64,000 nt of DNA from NCEH01 sp043195125 (lineage in GTDB: Bacteria > Pseudomonadota > Alphaproteobacteria > Rhizobiales > Xanthobacteraceae). Below, in pieces: positions 41,243-49,644 of the stretch. Positions within the stretch are counted from its first letter, which is position 1. Each line of letters starts with the position of its first letter. The notes beneath the pieces are model-generated. The model had not been told where the DNA came from, did not search any database, and saw nothing but the letters and a program-made list of their open reading frames with translations. The position numbers and the translations under genes are program-made. The stretch is taken from the NCBI RefSeq assembly GCF_043195125.1, contig NZ_JBAFWR010000008.1; one strand, given 5' to 3'.

Positions 41243-43912
41243 TCACGCCTTCAGGTCCAGCTCCACGCGCATCACGGTATAGTCCTCGCCGGTCTTCGCG
41301 ACGAAGCCGAGGTCCTGCGCCATGTGCATCATGGGCAGATTCTCCCGCAGCACGTCGCCATAGATCCTCTTGAGGCCGCGCTGGCGGCCATAGGCGATGA
41401 TCTCGTTCATCAGCCGATAGCCCAGTCCTTTGCCCTTCATGTCCGAGCGCACCATGATGGCGTATTCCGCGGTCTCGTTGTCCGGGTCGGAAATGATGCG
41501 CACCACGCCGCGAAAGCCGCCGTCCTTGTCCACCGCCACCAGGGCCATTTCCCGGTCGTAGTCGATCTGCGAGAGGCGCGCCGCCAGCAGGTGGGGAAAG
41601 TCCTTCAGCGAGCCGAGAAACCGCATGCGCACGTCGCGCGGATCGGAACGGCGCACGATGTCGACGATGCCCGGCTCGTCCTCGGGCCGGATCGGCCGCA
41701 GATCCAGTACCAACCCGTCGGGAAGCTCGATTTCGCGCACCAGGCCGGTGGGGAAGGGCTTGATGGCGAAGCGCTCGGTGCCCACCCCCTCGGTGGGATG
41801 CACGACGATGCGCGCGTCGAGCGCGATCACCCCGTGCTCGTCCGCCAGCAGCGGGTTGATATCCAGCTCGGCGATCTGTGGCAGGTCGCCCAGCAGATCG
41901 GAAATCTTCACCAGGGTGGCGGCTACCGCCTCGAGATCCACGGGCGGATGATCGCGGTAACCGGCGAGCAGCTTGGAGACCCGCGTGCGGCCGATCATTT
42001 CCAGCGCCAGCACGCCGTTGAGCGGCGGCAGGGCGACGGCCCGGTCGGCGATCACCTCCACCGCGAGCCCGCCCTGGCCGAACAGCACCACGGGGCCGAA
42101 GGTGGGATCGTTCGCGATGCCGGCGATCAGCTCCTGCGCATTGGGCCGGCGGATCATGGGCTGGACGGTGAAGCCCTCCACGCGCGCGCCGGGCATGCGG
42201 GTCTCCAGCGTCGCCAGCATATCGCGCGCCGCTTCCTCCACCGCCTTCGGCCCGTGCAGGTCGAGCCGCACGCCGCCCACGTCGGATTTATGCAGCACGT
42301 CGTGGGACAGGATCTTCAGCACCAGCACGCCGCCCATTTCGGCGGCGATGCGCCCGGCCTCGGCGGGGTCGCGGGCGATGCGGGTTTCCACGATGGGAAT
42401 GTCGTAGGCGGCGAGCACCGCCTTCGCCTCGAACTCGCTCAGCGTCGAGCGGCCCTCGGCGATCGCCTGCTGGATCACGTCCTGCGCCTTGGTGCGATCC
42501 GGCTCGTCGAACGAGCGGGCCGGCGGGGTTTCCATCAGCAGGGTCTGGTTGCGCTGGTAGGAGACCAGATGGGCAAACGCGCGCACCGCTTCGTCCGGGG
42601 TCTCGTAGGTCGGCACGCGGTGCGCGGTGAAGCTGCGGCGGGCATCGGCGACCGCGCTTTCGCCCATCCAGCAGGTCAGCACCGGCGCGCGGGGGCGCAG
42701 GGCGAGGGCGGCGATCACCGCTTCCGCCGCCTGGCCGCTGTCGGCCACCGCATTGGGGCTGTTGAGCACCAGCGTCGCGTCGGTGCCCTCGTTCTCCATC
42801 AGAACGGCGAGGGCGTCGGCATAGCGCTTGCCGTCGGCATCGGCGCCGATGTTCACCGGATTGGCATGGGACCAGGCGCGCGGCAGGCAGGCGTCGAGCT
42901 TCGCCAGGGTCTTCGGGTCGAGCGTGCCCAATTGGCCGGGCATGTCCTCCAGCGTGTCGGTGGCGATGATGCCGGCGCCCGCGCTGTTGGTGAGCACGCC
43001 CACCCGTTCGCCCCGCAGGCGGATGCCCGAGGAGAGGGTGGAGACCGCCTCGAACAATTCCCGCAATTCGTGCACCCGCAGCATGCCGGCGCGGCGGAAG
43101 GCGGCGTCATAGACCATGTCGGAGCCGGCGAGCGCGCCGGTGTGGGAGAGCGCGGCCTGCGCCCCCGCCGCGCTGCGCCCGGCCTTGATGACGATGACCG
43201 GCTTGGAGCGCGCGGCGATGCGGCCCGCCGACATGAATTTGCGCGCGTCCGTCAGGCATTCCACATAGAGCAGGATGGCGCGGGTGGAATTGTCCAGCGC
43301 CAGATAGTCCAGCAGGTCGCCGAAATCCACGTCCGCCTTCTCGCCCAGCGATATGACGTGGGAAAAGCCCAGCCCGCGCGCATGGGCCCAGTCCAGCACG
43401 GCGGTCGCCATGGCGCCGGACTGGCTGACGAAGGCGATATGGCCGCGCGCCGGCATCAGATGGGCGAAGCTGGCATTGATGCGCGGGCCGGTGGAGATGA
43501 AGCCGAGGCTGTTCGGGCCGATGAGGCGCAGCAGATGCGGCTTGGCCGCGTCCAGCACCTGCTGGCGCAGCGCGGCATCATAGATTCCGTCGGCCACGTC
43601 ATAGCCGGCGGTGGTGATGATGGCGGCGCGGCAGCCCTTGGCACCGAGGTCGGCGATCGCCTGCGGCACCTTGCTCGGCGGGGCGACGATGACGGCAAGG
43701 TCCACCGGGATCGGCAGCGCCTCGATGGTGGGATAATTGAGCGAGGAGCGGATCGCCCGCTCGCCGGCCTTCACGGTGAGGATCGGCCCGTTGAAGCCGG
43801 CCTCGAACAGATTGCGGGCGATGACCGTGCCGATCGATCCGGCCCGGCTGCTGGCGCCCACCAGCGCGATGGCGGCGGGCGCGAACAGGGCGTCGAGATT
43901 GCGCATCGTCAT
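41243..43912 (-). CDS. Acyl-CoA synthetase (NDP-forming) / GNAT acetyltransferase fusion, Pat-like
   Basis: 889 residues from ATG 43912. Domain order: CoA-binding Rossmann domain (about 1-125), succinyl-CoA-ligase-like domains (130-460), ATP-grasp domain (about 485-700, with HKSDVGGVRLDL) and a C-terminal GNAT domain (about 725-889, acetyl-CoA loop near KGKGLGYRL). This is the architecture of protein lysine acetyltransferases Pat/PatZ that inactivate acetyl-CoA synthetase. The ACD phosphohistidine motif SHTG is present with His at residue 257, whereas enterobacterial Pat is reported to have lost the catalytic His, so synthetase activity may be retained. Monocistronic; 129 bp from the receiver gene upstream. 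Confidence 0.87.
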   Translation of the reverse strand: MTMRNLDALFAPAAIALVGASSRAGSIGTVIARNLFEAGFNGPILTVKAGERAIRSSLNYPTIEALPIPVDLAVIVAPPSKVPQAIADLGAKGCRAAIITTAGYDVADGIYDAALRQQVLDAAKPHLLRLIGPNSLGFISTGPRINASFAHLMPARGHIAFVSQSGAMATAVLDWAHARGLGFSHVISLGEKADVDFGDLLDYLALDNSTRAILLYVECLTDARKFMSAGRIAARSKPVIVIKAGRSAAGAQAALSHTGALAGSDMVYDAAFRRAGMLRVHELRELFEAVSTLSSGIRLRGERVGVLTNSAGAGIIATDTLEDMPGQLGTLDPKTLAKLDACLPRAWSHANPVNIGADADGKRYADALAVLMENEGTDATLVLNSPNAVADSGQAAEAVIAALALRPRAPVLTCWMGESAVADARRSFTAHRVPTYETPDEAVRAFAHLVSYQRNQTLLMETPPARSFDEPDRTKAQDVIQQAIAEGRSTLSEFEAKAVLAAYDIPIVETRIARDPAEAGRIAAEMGGVLVLKILSHDVLHKSDVGGVRLDLHGPKAVEEAARDMLATLETRMPGARVEGFTVQPMIRRPNAQELIAGIANDPTFGPVVLFGQGGLAVEVIADRAVALPPLNGVLALEMIGRTRVSKLLAGYRDHPPVDLEAVAATLVKISDLLGDLPQIAELDINPLLADEHGVIALDARIVVHPTEGVGTERFAIKPFPTGLVREIELPDGLVLDLRPIRPEDEPGIVDIVRRSDPRDVRMRFLGSLKDFPHLLAARLSQIDYDREMALVAVDKDGGFRGVVRIISDPDNETAEYAIMVRSDMKGKGLGYRLMNEIIAYGRQRGLKRIYGDVLRENLPMMHMAQDLGFVAKTGEDYTVMRVELDLKA

Positions 43913-44041
43913 GGGCGGGACCTTTGGGCAGGAACGCGGACAGAGCGATGGACGTTCGCGCCGATCATGACGCATTCCCGCGACGACCGGGAGACGGCGC
44001 GTGCGGGTTTGGACTGTGCGGCTCCAGATTGCGATGCGGCG

Positions 44042-44437
44042 TCAGGCGCCGCGGGCGAGGCTTTCGCGCACCGCATCGCTCAAGGCATTGCTCAGCAGCG
44101 GTTTTTCGATGATCGCGACACCGGCCGAGGAGGCGCGGCGCCGCACGTTGTCGGCGGGGTTGGTGGTGATGAGAATGGCGGGAAGGGAGACGTGACGGGC
44201 CTTCAGCTTGCCCAGCAGCTCCAGGCCGTCCTGGCCCGGCAGGTAATAATCCACGACGATGCAGCCGCGGCTCGGCAGGTCGGCGGCCAGAATCTCCTCC
44301 GGTCCAGCGAAGGTGCGCACATCGAAGCCTTCCAGCTCCAACGCGAACTTCAGCGAACTGCGGATCGCCGGATCGTCGTCCACGAGCAGAACCACATTGC
44401 CGGGAACGACCCGCATGTCCTGGTTTTCACCGGCCAT
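44042..44437 (-). CDS. Single-domain response regulator (stand-alone receiver) downstream of fixLJ
   Basis: 131 residues from ATG 44437 (a GTG at 44443 would add two). Receiver only: acidic triad VDDD at 19-22, phospho-acceptor Asp63 in IVVDYYLPG, Thr91/92, and Lys112 in IEKPL; no output domain. It lies 140 bp after fixJ, the same place as the stand-alone receiver gene between fixJ and fixK2 in Bradyrhizobium. A FixK-type box about 105 bp upstream suggests low-oxygen induction. Caulobacter FixT, a FixK-induced single receiver that inhibits FixL, is the closest functional model, but this protein has only one Cys so the reported FixT iron-sulfur site is not conserved. Confidence 0.85.
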   Translation of the reverse strand: MAGENQDMRVVPGNVVLLVDDDPAIRSSLKFALELEGFDVRTFAGPEEILAADLPSRGCIVVDYYLPGQDGLELLGKLKARHVSLPAILITTNPADNVRRRASSAGVAIIEKPLLSNALSDAVRESLARGA

Positions 44438-44541
44438 CAACACCGCTATGCGCCTCTTCCATGAGACTCGTCAGCCGCGGCGACGGGCCCGTACCTCGCA
44501 CTGTCGGCGGGTGAAGTATTCGGTATGGCGGCTCAAGGGCC

Positions 44542-44555
44542 TTGAGATAGATCAA
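44542..44555 (-). promoter_or_regulatory. FixK/FNR-type box upstream of the receiver gene
   Basis: TTGAGATAGATCAA on the + strand (TTGATCTATCTCAA toward the gene): TTGA-N6-TCAA, matching the FixK2 consensus TTG(A/C)-N6-(T/G)CAA, with CC/GG extending the symmetry. Its centre is about 111 bp before the ATG at 44437, compatible with a class II promoter and a 65-70 base leader. Confidence 0.7.
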
Positions 44556-44582
44556 GGCCGGGCGATGTCGCGCGCAGCCGGT

Positions 44583-45221
44583 TCAGTCCACCGCACCGCC
44601 GACCCCGGCGAGCAGCGCCATGCGAACCAGCTCGGAGAGGCTGGCCGCCTTCATCTTGGTCATCACATTGGCGCGGTACACCTCGACCGTGCGCGGACTG
44701 ATGCCGAGATCGTGGGCGATCACCTTGTTGGCATGGCCCACCAGCAGCAGCTCCAGCACCTGCCGCTCGCGCTGGGAGAGCGCGGCGATGCGCTCCTCCA
44801 CCTCACCGCGCACGGTATCTTGGTGCTGGTGCAACGCGGCCTGGGTGAGGCAGGTGCGCACCGCGGCGAGCAAAGCGTCGTCGTCGAACGGCTTCTCCAG
44901 GAATTCGGCGGCGCCGAGCTTCATCGCCTCGACCGCCAGCGGCACGTCGCCATGGCCGGTGACCACGATGACAGGGATCTTCGAGCCGCGCGTGTTGAGA
45001 TATTGCAGCAGCTCCACCCCGCTGAGGCCGGGCATGCGCACGTCCGTGATGATGCAGCCGGCGGTCGCGGGCACGCCGCCGTCGATGAAGGCGCCGGCGG
45101 AGGTGTGCGCTTGCACCCTCAGGCCGGCGCTTTCCAGCAGGAAGCAGAGCGAATCGCGCACCGCGTCGTCATCGTCGATGACATGGATCGGCAAGGCATC
45201 CTGGGGAAAGGATTCAGGCAT
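44583..45221 (-). CDS. fixJ: Two-component response regulator FixJ
   Basis: Transcription factor phosphorylated by FixL under low oxygen; activates fixK. 212 residues from ATG 45221. Receiver 12-125 with IDDDD (15-19), Asp60, Thr88 and Lys110; LuxR-type helix-turn-helix about 163-190 (NKVIAHDLGISPRTVEVYRA). Its start overlaps the fixL end by 8 bp, so it is translated with fixL. Confidence 0.93.
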   Translation of the reverse strand: MPESFPQDALPIHVIDDDDAVRDSLCFLLESAGLRVQAHTSAGAFIDGGVPATAGCIITDVRMPGLSGVELLQYLNTRGSKIPVIVVTGHGDVPLAVEAMKLGAAEFLEKPFDDDALLAAVRTCLTQAALHQHQDTVRGEVEERIAALSQRERQVLELLLVGHANKVIAHDLGISPRTVEVYRANVMTKMKAASLSELVRMALLAGVGGAVD

Positions 45222-46749
45222 TGCCGACGGTCTCCTCTTGCACGGCGCGCAGGGTGAAACGGAAGATGCTGCCGCCCTCGGGGTTCGGTTCGGCCCAGAT
45301 GCGGCCACCGTGCGATTCGATGATGGTACGGGAAATGGAAAGCCCCACCCCCATGCCATGCTGCTTGGTGGTGATGAAGGGCATGAACAATTGGTCGGCG
45401 ATCTTCTTGGAGATGCCGTGGCCGGTGTCGGACACGGAAACGGCGACCATGTCGTCTTCCTCCGGGCTGGTCTGCACCATCAGCATGCGCCGCGGCGACT
45501 CCATCATCGCTTCCATGGCGTTGCGGATCAGATTGAGCAAGACCTGCTGCACCTGCACCTTGTCCGCCAGCACCAGGTCGCAGGACGGATCGAACCTGAA
45601 GCGTACCTCGATGCCATATTCCTTGGCGCCCACCAGGGCGAGGGCGCTCGCCTCTTCCACCATTTTCGACAGGCTTTCCACCCGGCGCTCGCTCTCCCCG
45701 CGTGAGACGAAGTCGCGCAGCCGGCGAATGATGTTGCCGGCCCGGAGCGCCTGTTCCGCCGCTTTGTCCAGCGCGCCCTGGAGCTGCGGCAGGTGCTGGG
45801 ATCCGTCCTGCTCCAGCAGGCGCCGGCAGCCCTTGATGTAATTGGCGATGGCGGACAAGGGCTGGTTCAGCTCGTGCGCCAGGGTCGAGGCCATCTCGCC
45901 CATGGCGGTCAGGCGCGAGATGTGCACCAGCTCGGCCTGCAGTTCCTGAAGCCGGGCCTCGGTGGCCTGGCGCTCGGTCAGGTCGCGGATGAAGCCGGTG
46001 AAGAACCGCCCGGAGCCCGAGCGCATTTCGCCCACCGACAATTCCATCGGGAAGGTGGAGCCGTTCTTGCGCAGTCCCACCACCACGCGCCCGATGCCGA
46101 TGATGCGCCGCTCCCCGGTGGTGAGGTAGCGTTCCAGATAGCCGTCGTGCGCCGCCTTGTGCGGATTGGGCATGAGCACCGAGACGTTGCGGCCGATGGC
46201 GTCGGACGCGGTATAGCCGAACAGGCGCTCGGCGGCGCTGGAGAAGGATTGGATGACGCCGCGCGCGTCGATGACGATCATGGCGTCGGGCACCGTGTCG
46301 AGGATCGAGGAGAGATGCGCCTCGCGCGCCAGCAGCGCCCGGTCGCGCGCGGCGGCATCGAGCTTGGTGCGCCGCAGCCGCTCGCCGAGCACGCTGGCGC
46401 ACAGCCCGAGGAGCGCGAACAGCAGCGCCGCCGGGAGCGCCGCCGGGGCGGTGCTTGCGCCGGTGGAGGCCAGGGCCGCCTGCGCGCCGAGCGCGATCGC
46501 CACCGCCGGCAGGCTGGCGGCAAGGCCGCGCCCGCTGACCAGCACCACCGCGATGCCGCAGGCGAGCAAAGCCGCCGGGCCGAAGGCCGGCCAGCCCAGG
46601 AGGTCGCCGGCCACCACGGCGACCATGACCGTGAACGCGCCGGCGAACAGGCTGGTGAGCGCCTCGCCGGTGAAGCTGGCCATCTGGCCACCGCTCCGCG
46701 GCGGCGCCTCCGCGTGGGAGACAGGTTCGGTCTCGTTCTGGCTGGTCAT
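45214..46749 (-). CDS. fixL: Oxygen-sensor histidine kinase FixL
   Basis: Membrane-anchored heme sensor kinase. 511 residues from ATG 46749; GTG 46779 would add ten. About four hydrophobic segments lie in 33-125, then a PAS domain about 147-263 with the FixL heme pocket: proximal His201 in HDGYLERYL and Arg221 in RIIGIGR, the residues (His200/Arg220 in Bradyrhizobium) that bind heme and gate O2. H-box HELNQP with His292; N, G1 and G2 boxes of the ATPase domain follow (NAMEAM, DTGHGI, GMGVGL). Divergent from fixK. Confidence 0.94.
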   Translation of the reverse strand: MTSQNETEPVSHAEAPPRSGGQMASFTGEALTSLFAGAFTVMVAVVAGDLLGWPAFGPAALLACGIAVVLVSGRGLAASLPAVAIALGAQAALASTGASTAPAALPAALLFALLGLCASVLGERLRRTKLDAAARDRALLAREAHLSSILDTVPDAMIVIDARGVIQSFSSAAERLFGYTASDAIGRNVSVLMPNPHKAAHDGYLERYLTTGERRIIGIGRVVVGLRKNGSTFPMELSVGEMRSGSGRFFTGFIRDLTERQATEARLQELQAELVHISRLTAMGEMASTLAHELNQPLSAIANYIKGCRRLLEQDGSQHLPQLQGALDKAAEQALRAGNIIRRLRDFVSRGESERRVESLSKMVEEASALALVGAKEYGIEVRFRFDPSCDLVLADKVQVQQVLLNLIRNAMEAMMESPRRMLMVQTSPEEDDMVAVSVSDTGHGISKKIADQLFMPFITTKQHGMGVGLSISRTIIESHGGRIWAEPNPEGGSIFRFTLRAVQEETVGNA

Positions 46750-46867
46750 CCCGCCCGTGGGTACCTCAGTTCGGAGCACCGCCGCGCGCCACGCGCCTGC
46801 CCGCTACCGCCGCCGCTTACATGCACTTTGGCCCACTCCGCGCCTCCGGGAAATCCCTTAGGGAGCC

Positions 46868-46875
46868 CTACTTAA
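46868..46875 (-). promoter_or_regulatory. FixJ-binding-like element upstream of fixK
   Basis: TTAAGTAG on the minus strand, 7 of 8 to the FixJ consensus GTAMGTAG reported in Sinorhizobium. It lies 72-79 bp before fixK and inside an inverted repeat CCCTTA-N12-TAAGGG (46855-46878). Assignment is by pattern only. Confidence 0.4.
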
Positions 46876-46893
46876 GGGTTCGATCCGAATTTA

Positions 46894-46907
46894 TTGATCG
46901 AGAGCAA
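46894..46907 (+). promoter_or_regulatory. FixK-type box in the fixK promoter
   Basis: TTGATCGAGAGCAA: TTGA-N6-GCAA, an exact match to TTG(A/C)-N6-(T/G)CAA. It ends 39 bp before the fixK ATG, too near for class II activation with room for the Shine-Dalgarno, so repression (autoregulation) is more likely. Confidence 0.6.
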
Positions 46908-46946
46908 AGACCTAAGCCTCTACTCGACCTTTTGGAGGCCTGTTCG

Positions 46947-47648
46947 ATGTCCGCCACCGCCGCTGCTATCGTCGCGAACCGCGCCTTTCCCGCCCCCTTG
47001 CCCGCCGCCATCCGGGAGGAAGAAGACGTGCTCAACCCCGCCGCCGCCGTGGCGCGCATGGGAACCGTCGTCAGTTTCGCCCGCAATGCCGAGATTTTCG
47101 GCGAGGATGAGCCCGCCGACCACGTGTTCGTGGTGCTCTCGGGCGTCGTGCGCATCTGCAAGCTGCTCGGCGACGGGCGGCGCCAGATCGAGACCTTCTG
47201 CCTGAAGGGCGATGCCTTCGGCTGGGAAACCGCCGAGCGCACCCGCTTTTCCGCCGAGGCGGTCAGCGAATGCCGTCTGGCCCGCGTGAAGCGGTCGCTG
47301 CTGTTCAGCCGGGCCACCGACGACAGCGTGCTCGCCCGCGCCATCTGGAACCTCACCTTCACCGAATTGCATCGCGCGCAGGATCATCTGCTGCTTCTCG
47401 GCCGCAAGACCGCACAGGAGCGCGTGGCGACCTTCCTTCTCGACCTTGCCCGCCGCTCCAGCCCGACCGATGTCAGCGAAGTGCACCTGCCCATGTCGCG
47501 CCAGGATATCGCAGACTATCTCGGGCTGACCATTGAGACCGTCTCGCGCACCCTGACCCAGCTTGAGGGTTCGGCGACCATCGCCCTGCCGTCCTCCCGC
47601 TGCATCGTGCTGCGCGACCGCAATGCGCTGCGCCGCCTCGACAGCTGA
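46947..47648 (+). CDS. fixK: FixK-type Crp/Fnr transcription regulator
   Basis: Controls micro-oxic genes in response to FixLJ. 233 residues from ATG 46947 after GGAGG. Cyclic-nucleotide-binding-like domain about 35-140, dimer helix, then winged helix with MSRQDIADYLGLTIETVSRTL (183-203); Glu197, Ser200 and Arg201 form the E-xx-SR contact that reads TTGA. The N-terminal cysteine cluster of FNR is missing, so it is a FixK, not an oxygen-sensing FNR. Transcribed divergently from fixLJ. Confidence 0.9.
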   Translation: MSATAAAIVANRAFPAPLPAAIREEEDVLNPAAAVARMGTVVSFARNAEIFGEDEPADHVFVVLSGVVRICKLLGDGRRQIETFCLKGDAFGWETAERTRFSAEAVSECRLARVKRSLLFSRATDDSVLARAIWNLTFTELHRAQDHLLLLGRKTAQERVATFLLDLARRSSPTDVSEVHLPMSRQDIADYLGLTIETVSRTLTQLEGSATIALPSSRCIVLRDRNALRRLDS

Positions 47649-48108
47649 GGCGGGGGACTTTCGCTTCCGCCGGAAAGGTGTAAGTTCGGCGCCAAGCTTG
47701 AGCTTGAGTTCGCCATATTGCCCCGCCGCCGTCTCGGCGGGACGCCGTGCATCAAGCATCGCTTTCTTCCCCGGGCGCGTCCCGGCAATCTGAGCCGCCT
47801 CGGGCACCGGGCCTCGCCGGCCGGCTGTCCGCCAGCGCTGGCGGGATGGCCGGGACACGCACGGGGATGGGGCGCTTGCACCGAACAGGCGCACGCGGGC
47901 GTTCCCGCTCTGGGGCCGCTCCCCCTTCAGGGGCCTGCGCGCGCCCGGCAGGGCATCCTTCTGCGCCGTCCCGATCCGTGCATGCATGCGGCACCGAGGG
48001 TGCCCGCCGATGGCCAGGACGTGGCTCTTCATTACGATCCCGACCGAAGAAATGGCACGCCCACCTGATTTCCGGTGCACCCGTGCGAATGACGATCCAC
48101 CTCGGCCC
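47649..48108 (+). other. Gene-free stretch between fixK and hemN
   Basis: 460 bp without a frame I would call a gene; the frames present are Arg/Ala/Gly-rich and lack ribosome binding sites. fixK and hemN converge on it. I saw no T-tract terminator, FixK box or tRNA; only a short direct repeat GCTTGAGCTTGAG near 47696-47708. Confidence 0.6.
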
Positions 48109-49476
48109 TCACACCGCCGCCGCATGCCGGCGCGGCGGCGCGGCGGCGTCCGCCTGCGGGGCGAGATAGGCGTCGAACACTGCGCACACCGTGCGGGTGA
48201 AGGCCCGCGCGGGCTCCGGCACACGCACGCAGGCGCCATCCCGCACCGCCAGGCCGTCGGCGATCAGGGGATCGAGCGCGGCAAGTTCACCCGCGAACAT
48301 TCCGGCCTCTGCGCCATGGGCCGCGCACACGGCATCCAGATCCACCGCGAGATCGCACATCAGCCGCTCGATCACCGCCCGCCGCAGCCGGTCGTCTGCC
48401 GTGAGGGCGCGCCCACGCGCAATCGGCAGCTCTCCCCGGGCGATCGTCTGGTGCCATTGGGGGGTCGCCGGCAGGTTCTGCACATAGCCCTGGGGCAGGG
48501 CGCCGATGGCCGAGGGGCCGAACCCCAGCAGCACCGGGGCGTCGTCGGTGGTGTACCCTTGGAAATTGCGCTTCAAGGTGCCGGCTTCGGCGCGGCGCGC
48601 CATGGCATCGTCAGGGCGGGCAAAATGGTCGAGGCCGATGGATACATAGCCGGCTTCATTCAATAGGCGCGCGATTGTTTCCGCCTGTTCCAATCGTGCG
48701 GCGGGGCCGGGCAAGGCGGCTTCCGGGATCAGCGACTGGTGCTTCTTCATCCAGGGCACATGGGCATAGCCGAACACCGCGATGCGGCTCGGCTCAAGGG
48801 CCAGAGCATCACCGAGGGTGCGTGTGACGGAGGCGACGGTCTGGTGCGGCAGGCCATAGATCAGGTCGAGATTGATGGCGTTGATGCCGGACTTGCGTAG
48901 GGCATCAGCGACGGCGGCGGTTTCGGCGAAACTTTGCCGGCGACCGATCGCCTCCTGCACCCGCGGATCGAAATCCTGCACCCCGAGGCTTGCCCGGTTG
49001 ATGCCGGCGGCGGCGAGCGTATCCACCTTGGACTGATCCATCACGCGCGGGTCGATCTCGATGGCGATCTCCGCATCGGGCCGGAGCGCGAAGCGCTCAC
49101 GCAGCAGCGCCATGATGCGCAGGAGGTCGGGATTGCCAAGCATGGTCGGCGTGCCCCCGCCCCAATGCAGGTGCCCCACCTTCAGCCGGCCCGGCAGATG
49201 CGCGGTCACGAGCTCGATCTCCTCGATCAGCCGCGCCGCATAGGCGACCAGCGGCGTCATGCCCCGCGCCACCGTGGTGTGGCAACCGCAATAGAGGCAT
49301 AGCTCCGCGCAGAACGGCACATGCAGGTAGAGCGAGGCCGGCGTCTCTGCCGGGATCGCGCCAAGCCACCCGGCATAGGTGGCGGCATCGACCTCGGGGC
49401 CGAAATGGGGGGCGGTGGGATAGGAGGTGTAGCGCGGCACCGGGCGGCCGGCGCGCGCGAGCAGGTCTGCATTCAT
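48109..49476 (-). CDS. hemN: Oxygen-independent coproporphyrinogen III oxidase
   Basis: Radical-SAM enzyme making protoporphyrinogen IX without oxygen. 455 residues from ATG 49476. PRYTSYPTAPHF (14-25) is the HemN N-terminal signature and CAELCLYCGC gives cluster cysteines Cys56, Cys60, Cys63 with the extra Cys65; LHWGGGTP and GLPHQT are also typical. The FixK-type box upstream indicates induction at low oxygen, where the O2-dependent oxidase HemF fails. Confidence 0.95.
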   Translation of the reverse strand: MNADLLARAGRPVPRYTSYPTAPHFGPEVDAATYAGWLGAIPAETPASLYLHVPFCAELCLYCGCHTTVARGMTPLVAYAARLIEEIELVTAHLPGRLKVGHLHWGGGTPTMLGNPDLLRIMALLRERFALRPDAEIAIEIDPRVMDQSKVDTLAAAGINRASLGVQDFDPRVQEAIGRRQSFAETAAVADALRKSGINAINLDLIYGLPHQTVASVTRTLGDALALEPSRIAVFGYAHVPWMKKHQSLIPEAALPGPAARLEQAETIARLLNEAGYVSIGLDHFARPDDAMARRAEAGTLKRNFQGYTTDDAPVLLGFGPSAIGALPQGYVQNLPATPQWHQTIARGELPIARGRALTADDRLRRAVIERLMCDLAVDLDAVCAAHGAEAGMFAGELAALDPLIADGLAVRDGACVRVPEPARAFTRTVCAVFDAYLAPQADAAAPPRRHAAAV

Positions 49477-49513
49477 GATGCAGGGATCGTGCGCGAAATG
49501 CCGGCAAATCGCT

Positions 49514-49527
49514 TTGATTCACCGCAA
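49514..49527 (-). promoter_or_regulatory. FixK-type box upstream of hemN
   Basis: TTGCGGTGAATCAA toward hemN (TTGC-N6-TCAA; + strand TTGATTCACCGCAA): exact FixK2-type consensus. Its centre is 44 bp before the hemN ATG, so class II activation would give a nearly leaderless mRNA; the start codon or promoter type deserves checking. Confidence 0.7.
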
Positions 49528-49614
49528 GAGCACCCGGCGTGCCGGTCGCGCCGAAGTGCCACCGGAAAACGTGTGCCGAAAAGCGCGGAAATCGCTCCGG
49601 ACCGTACGGAGAAG

Positions 49615-49638
49615 GCGCGGAGAAAGGCTCCTCCGCGC
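49615..49638 (-). terminator. Possible terminator hairpin after purH
   Basis: 8 bp perfect stem GCGCGGAG / CTCCGCGC with an 8-base loop, 7 bases after the purH stop. No T tract follows on the purH strand, so it may only stabilise the 3' end. Confidence 0.4.
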
Positions 49639-49644
49639 GATTCG

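Noticed and set aside
41324..44464. A 1046-codon open frame on the + strand opposite the acyl-CoA synthetase/GNAT gene
   Set aside because: Antisense frame of a GC-rich gene; His/Arg/Gly-rich composition without motifs, while the minus strand has clear domains.
47747..48169. Possible 140-codon gene between fixK and hemN
   Set aside because: Ser/Arg/Gly-rich shadow-type composition, no ribosome site, overlaps the hemN 3' end.
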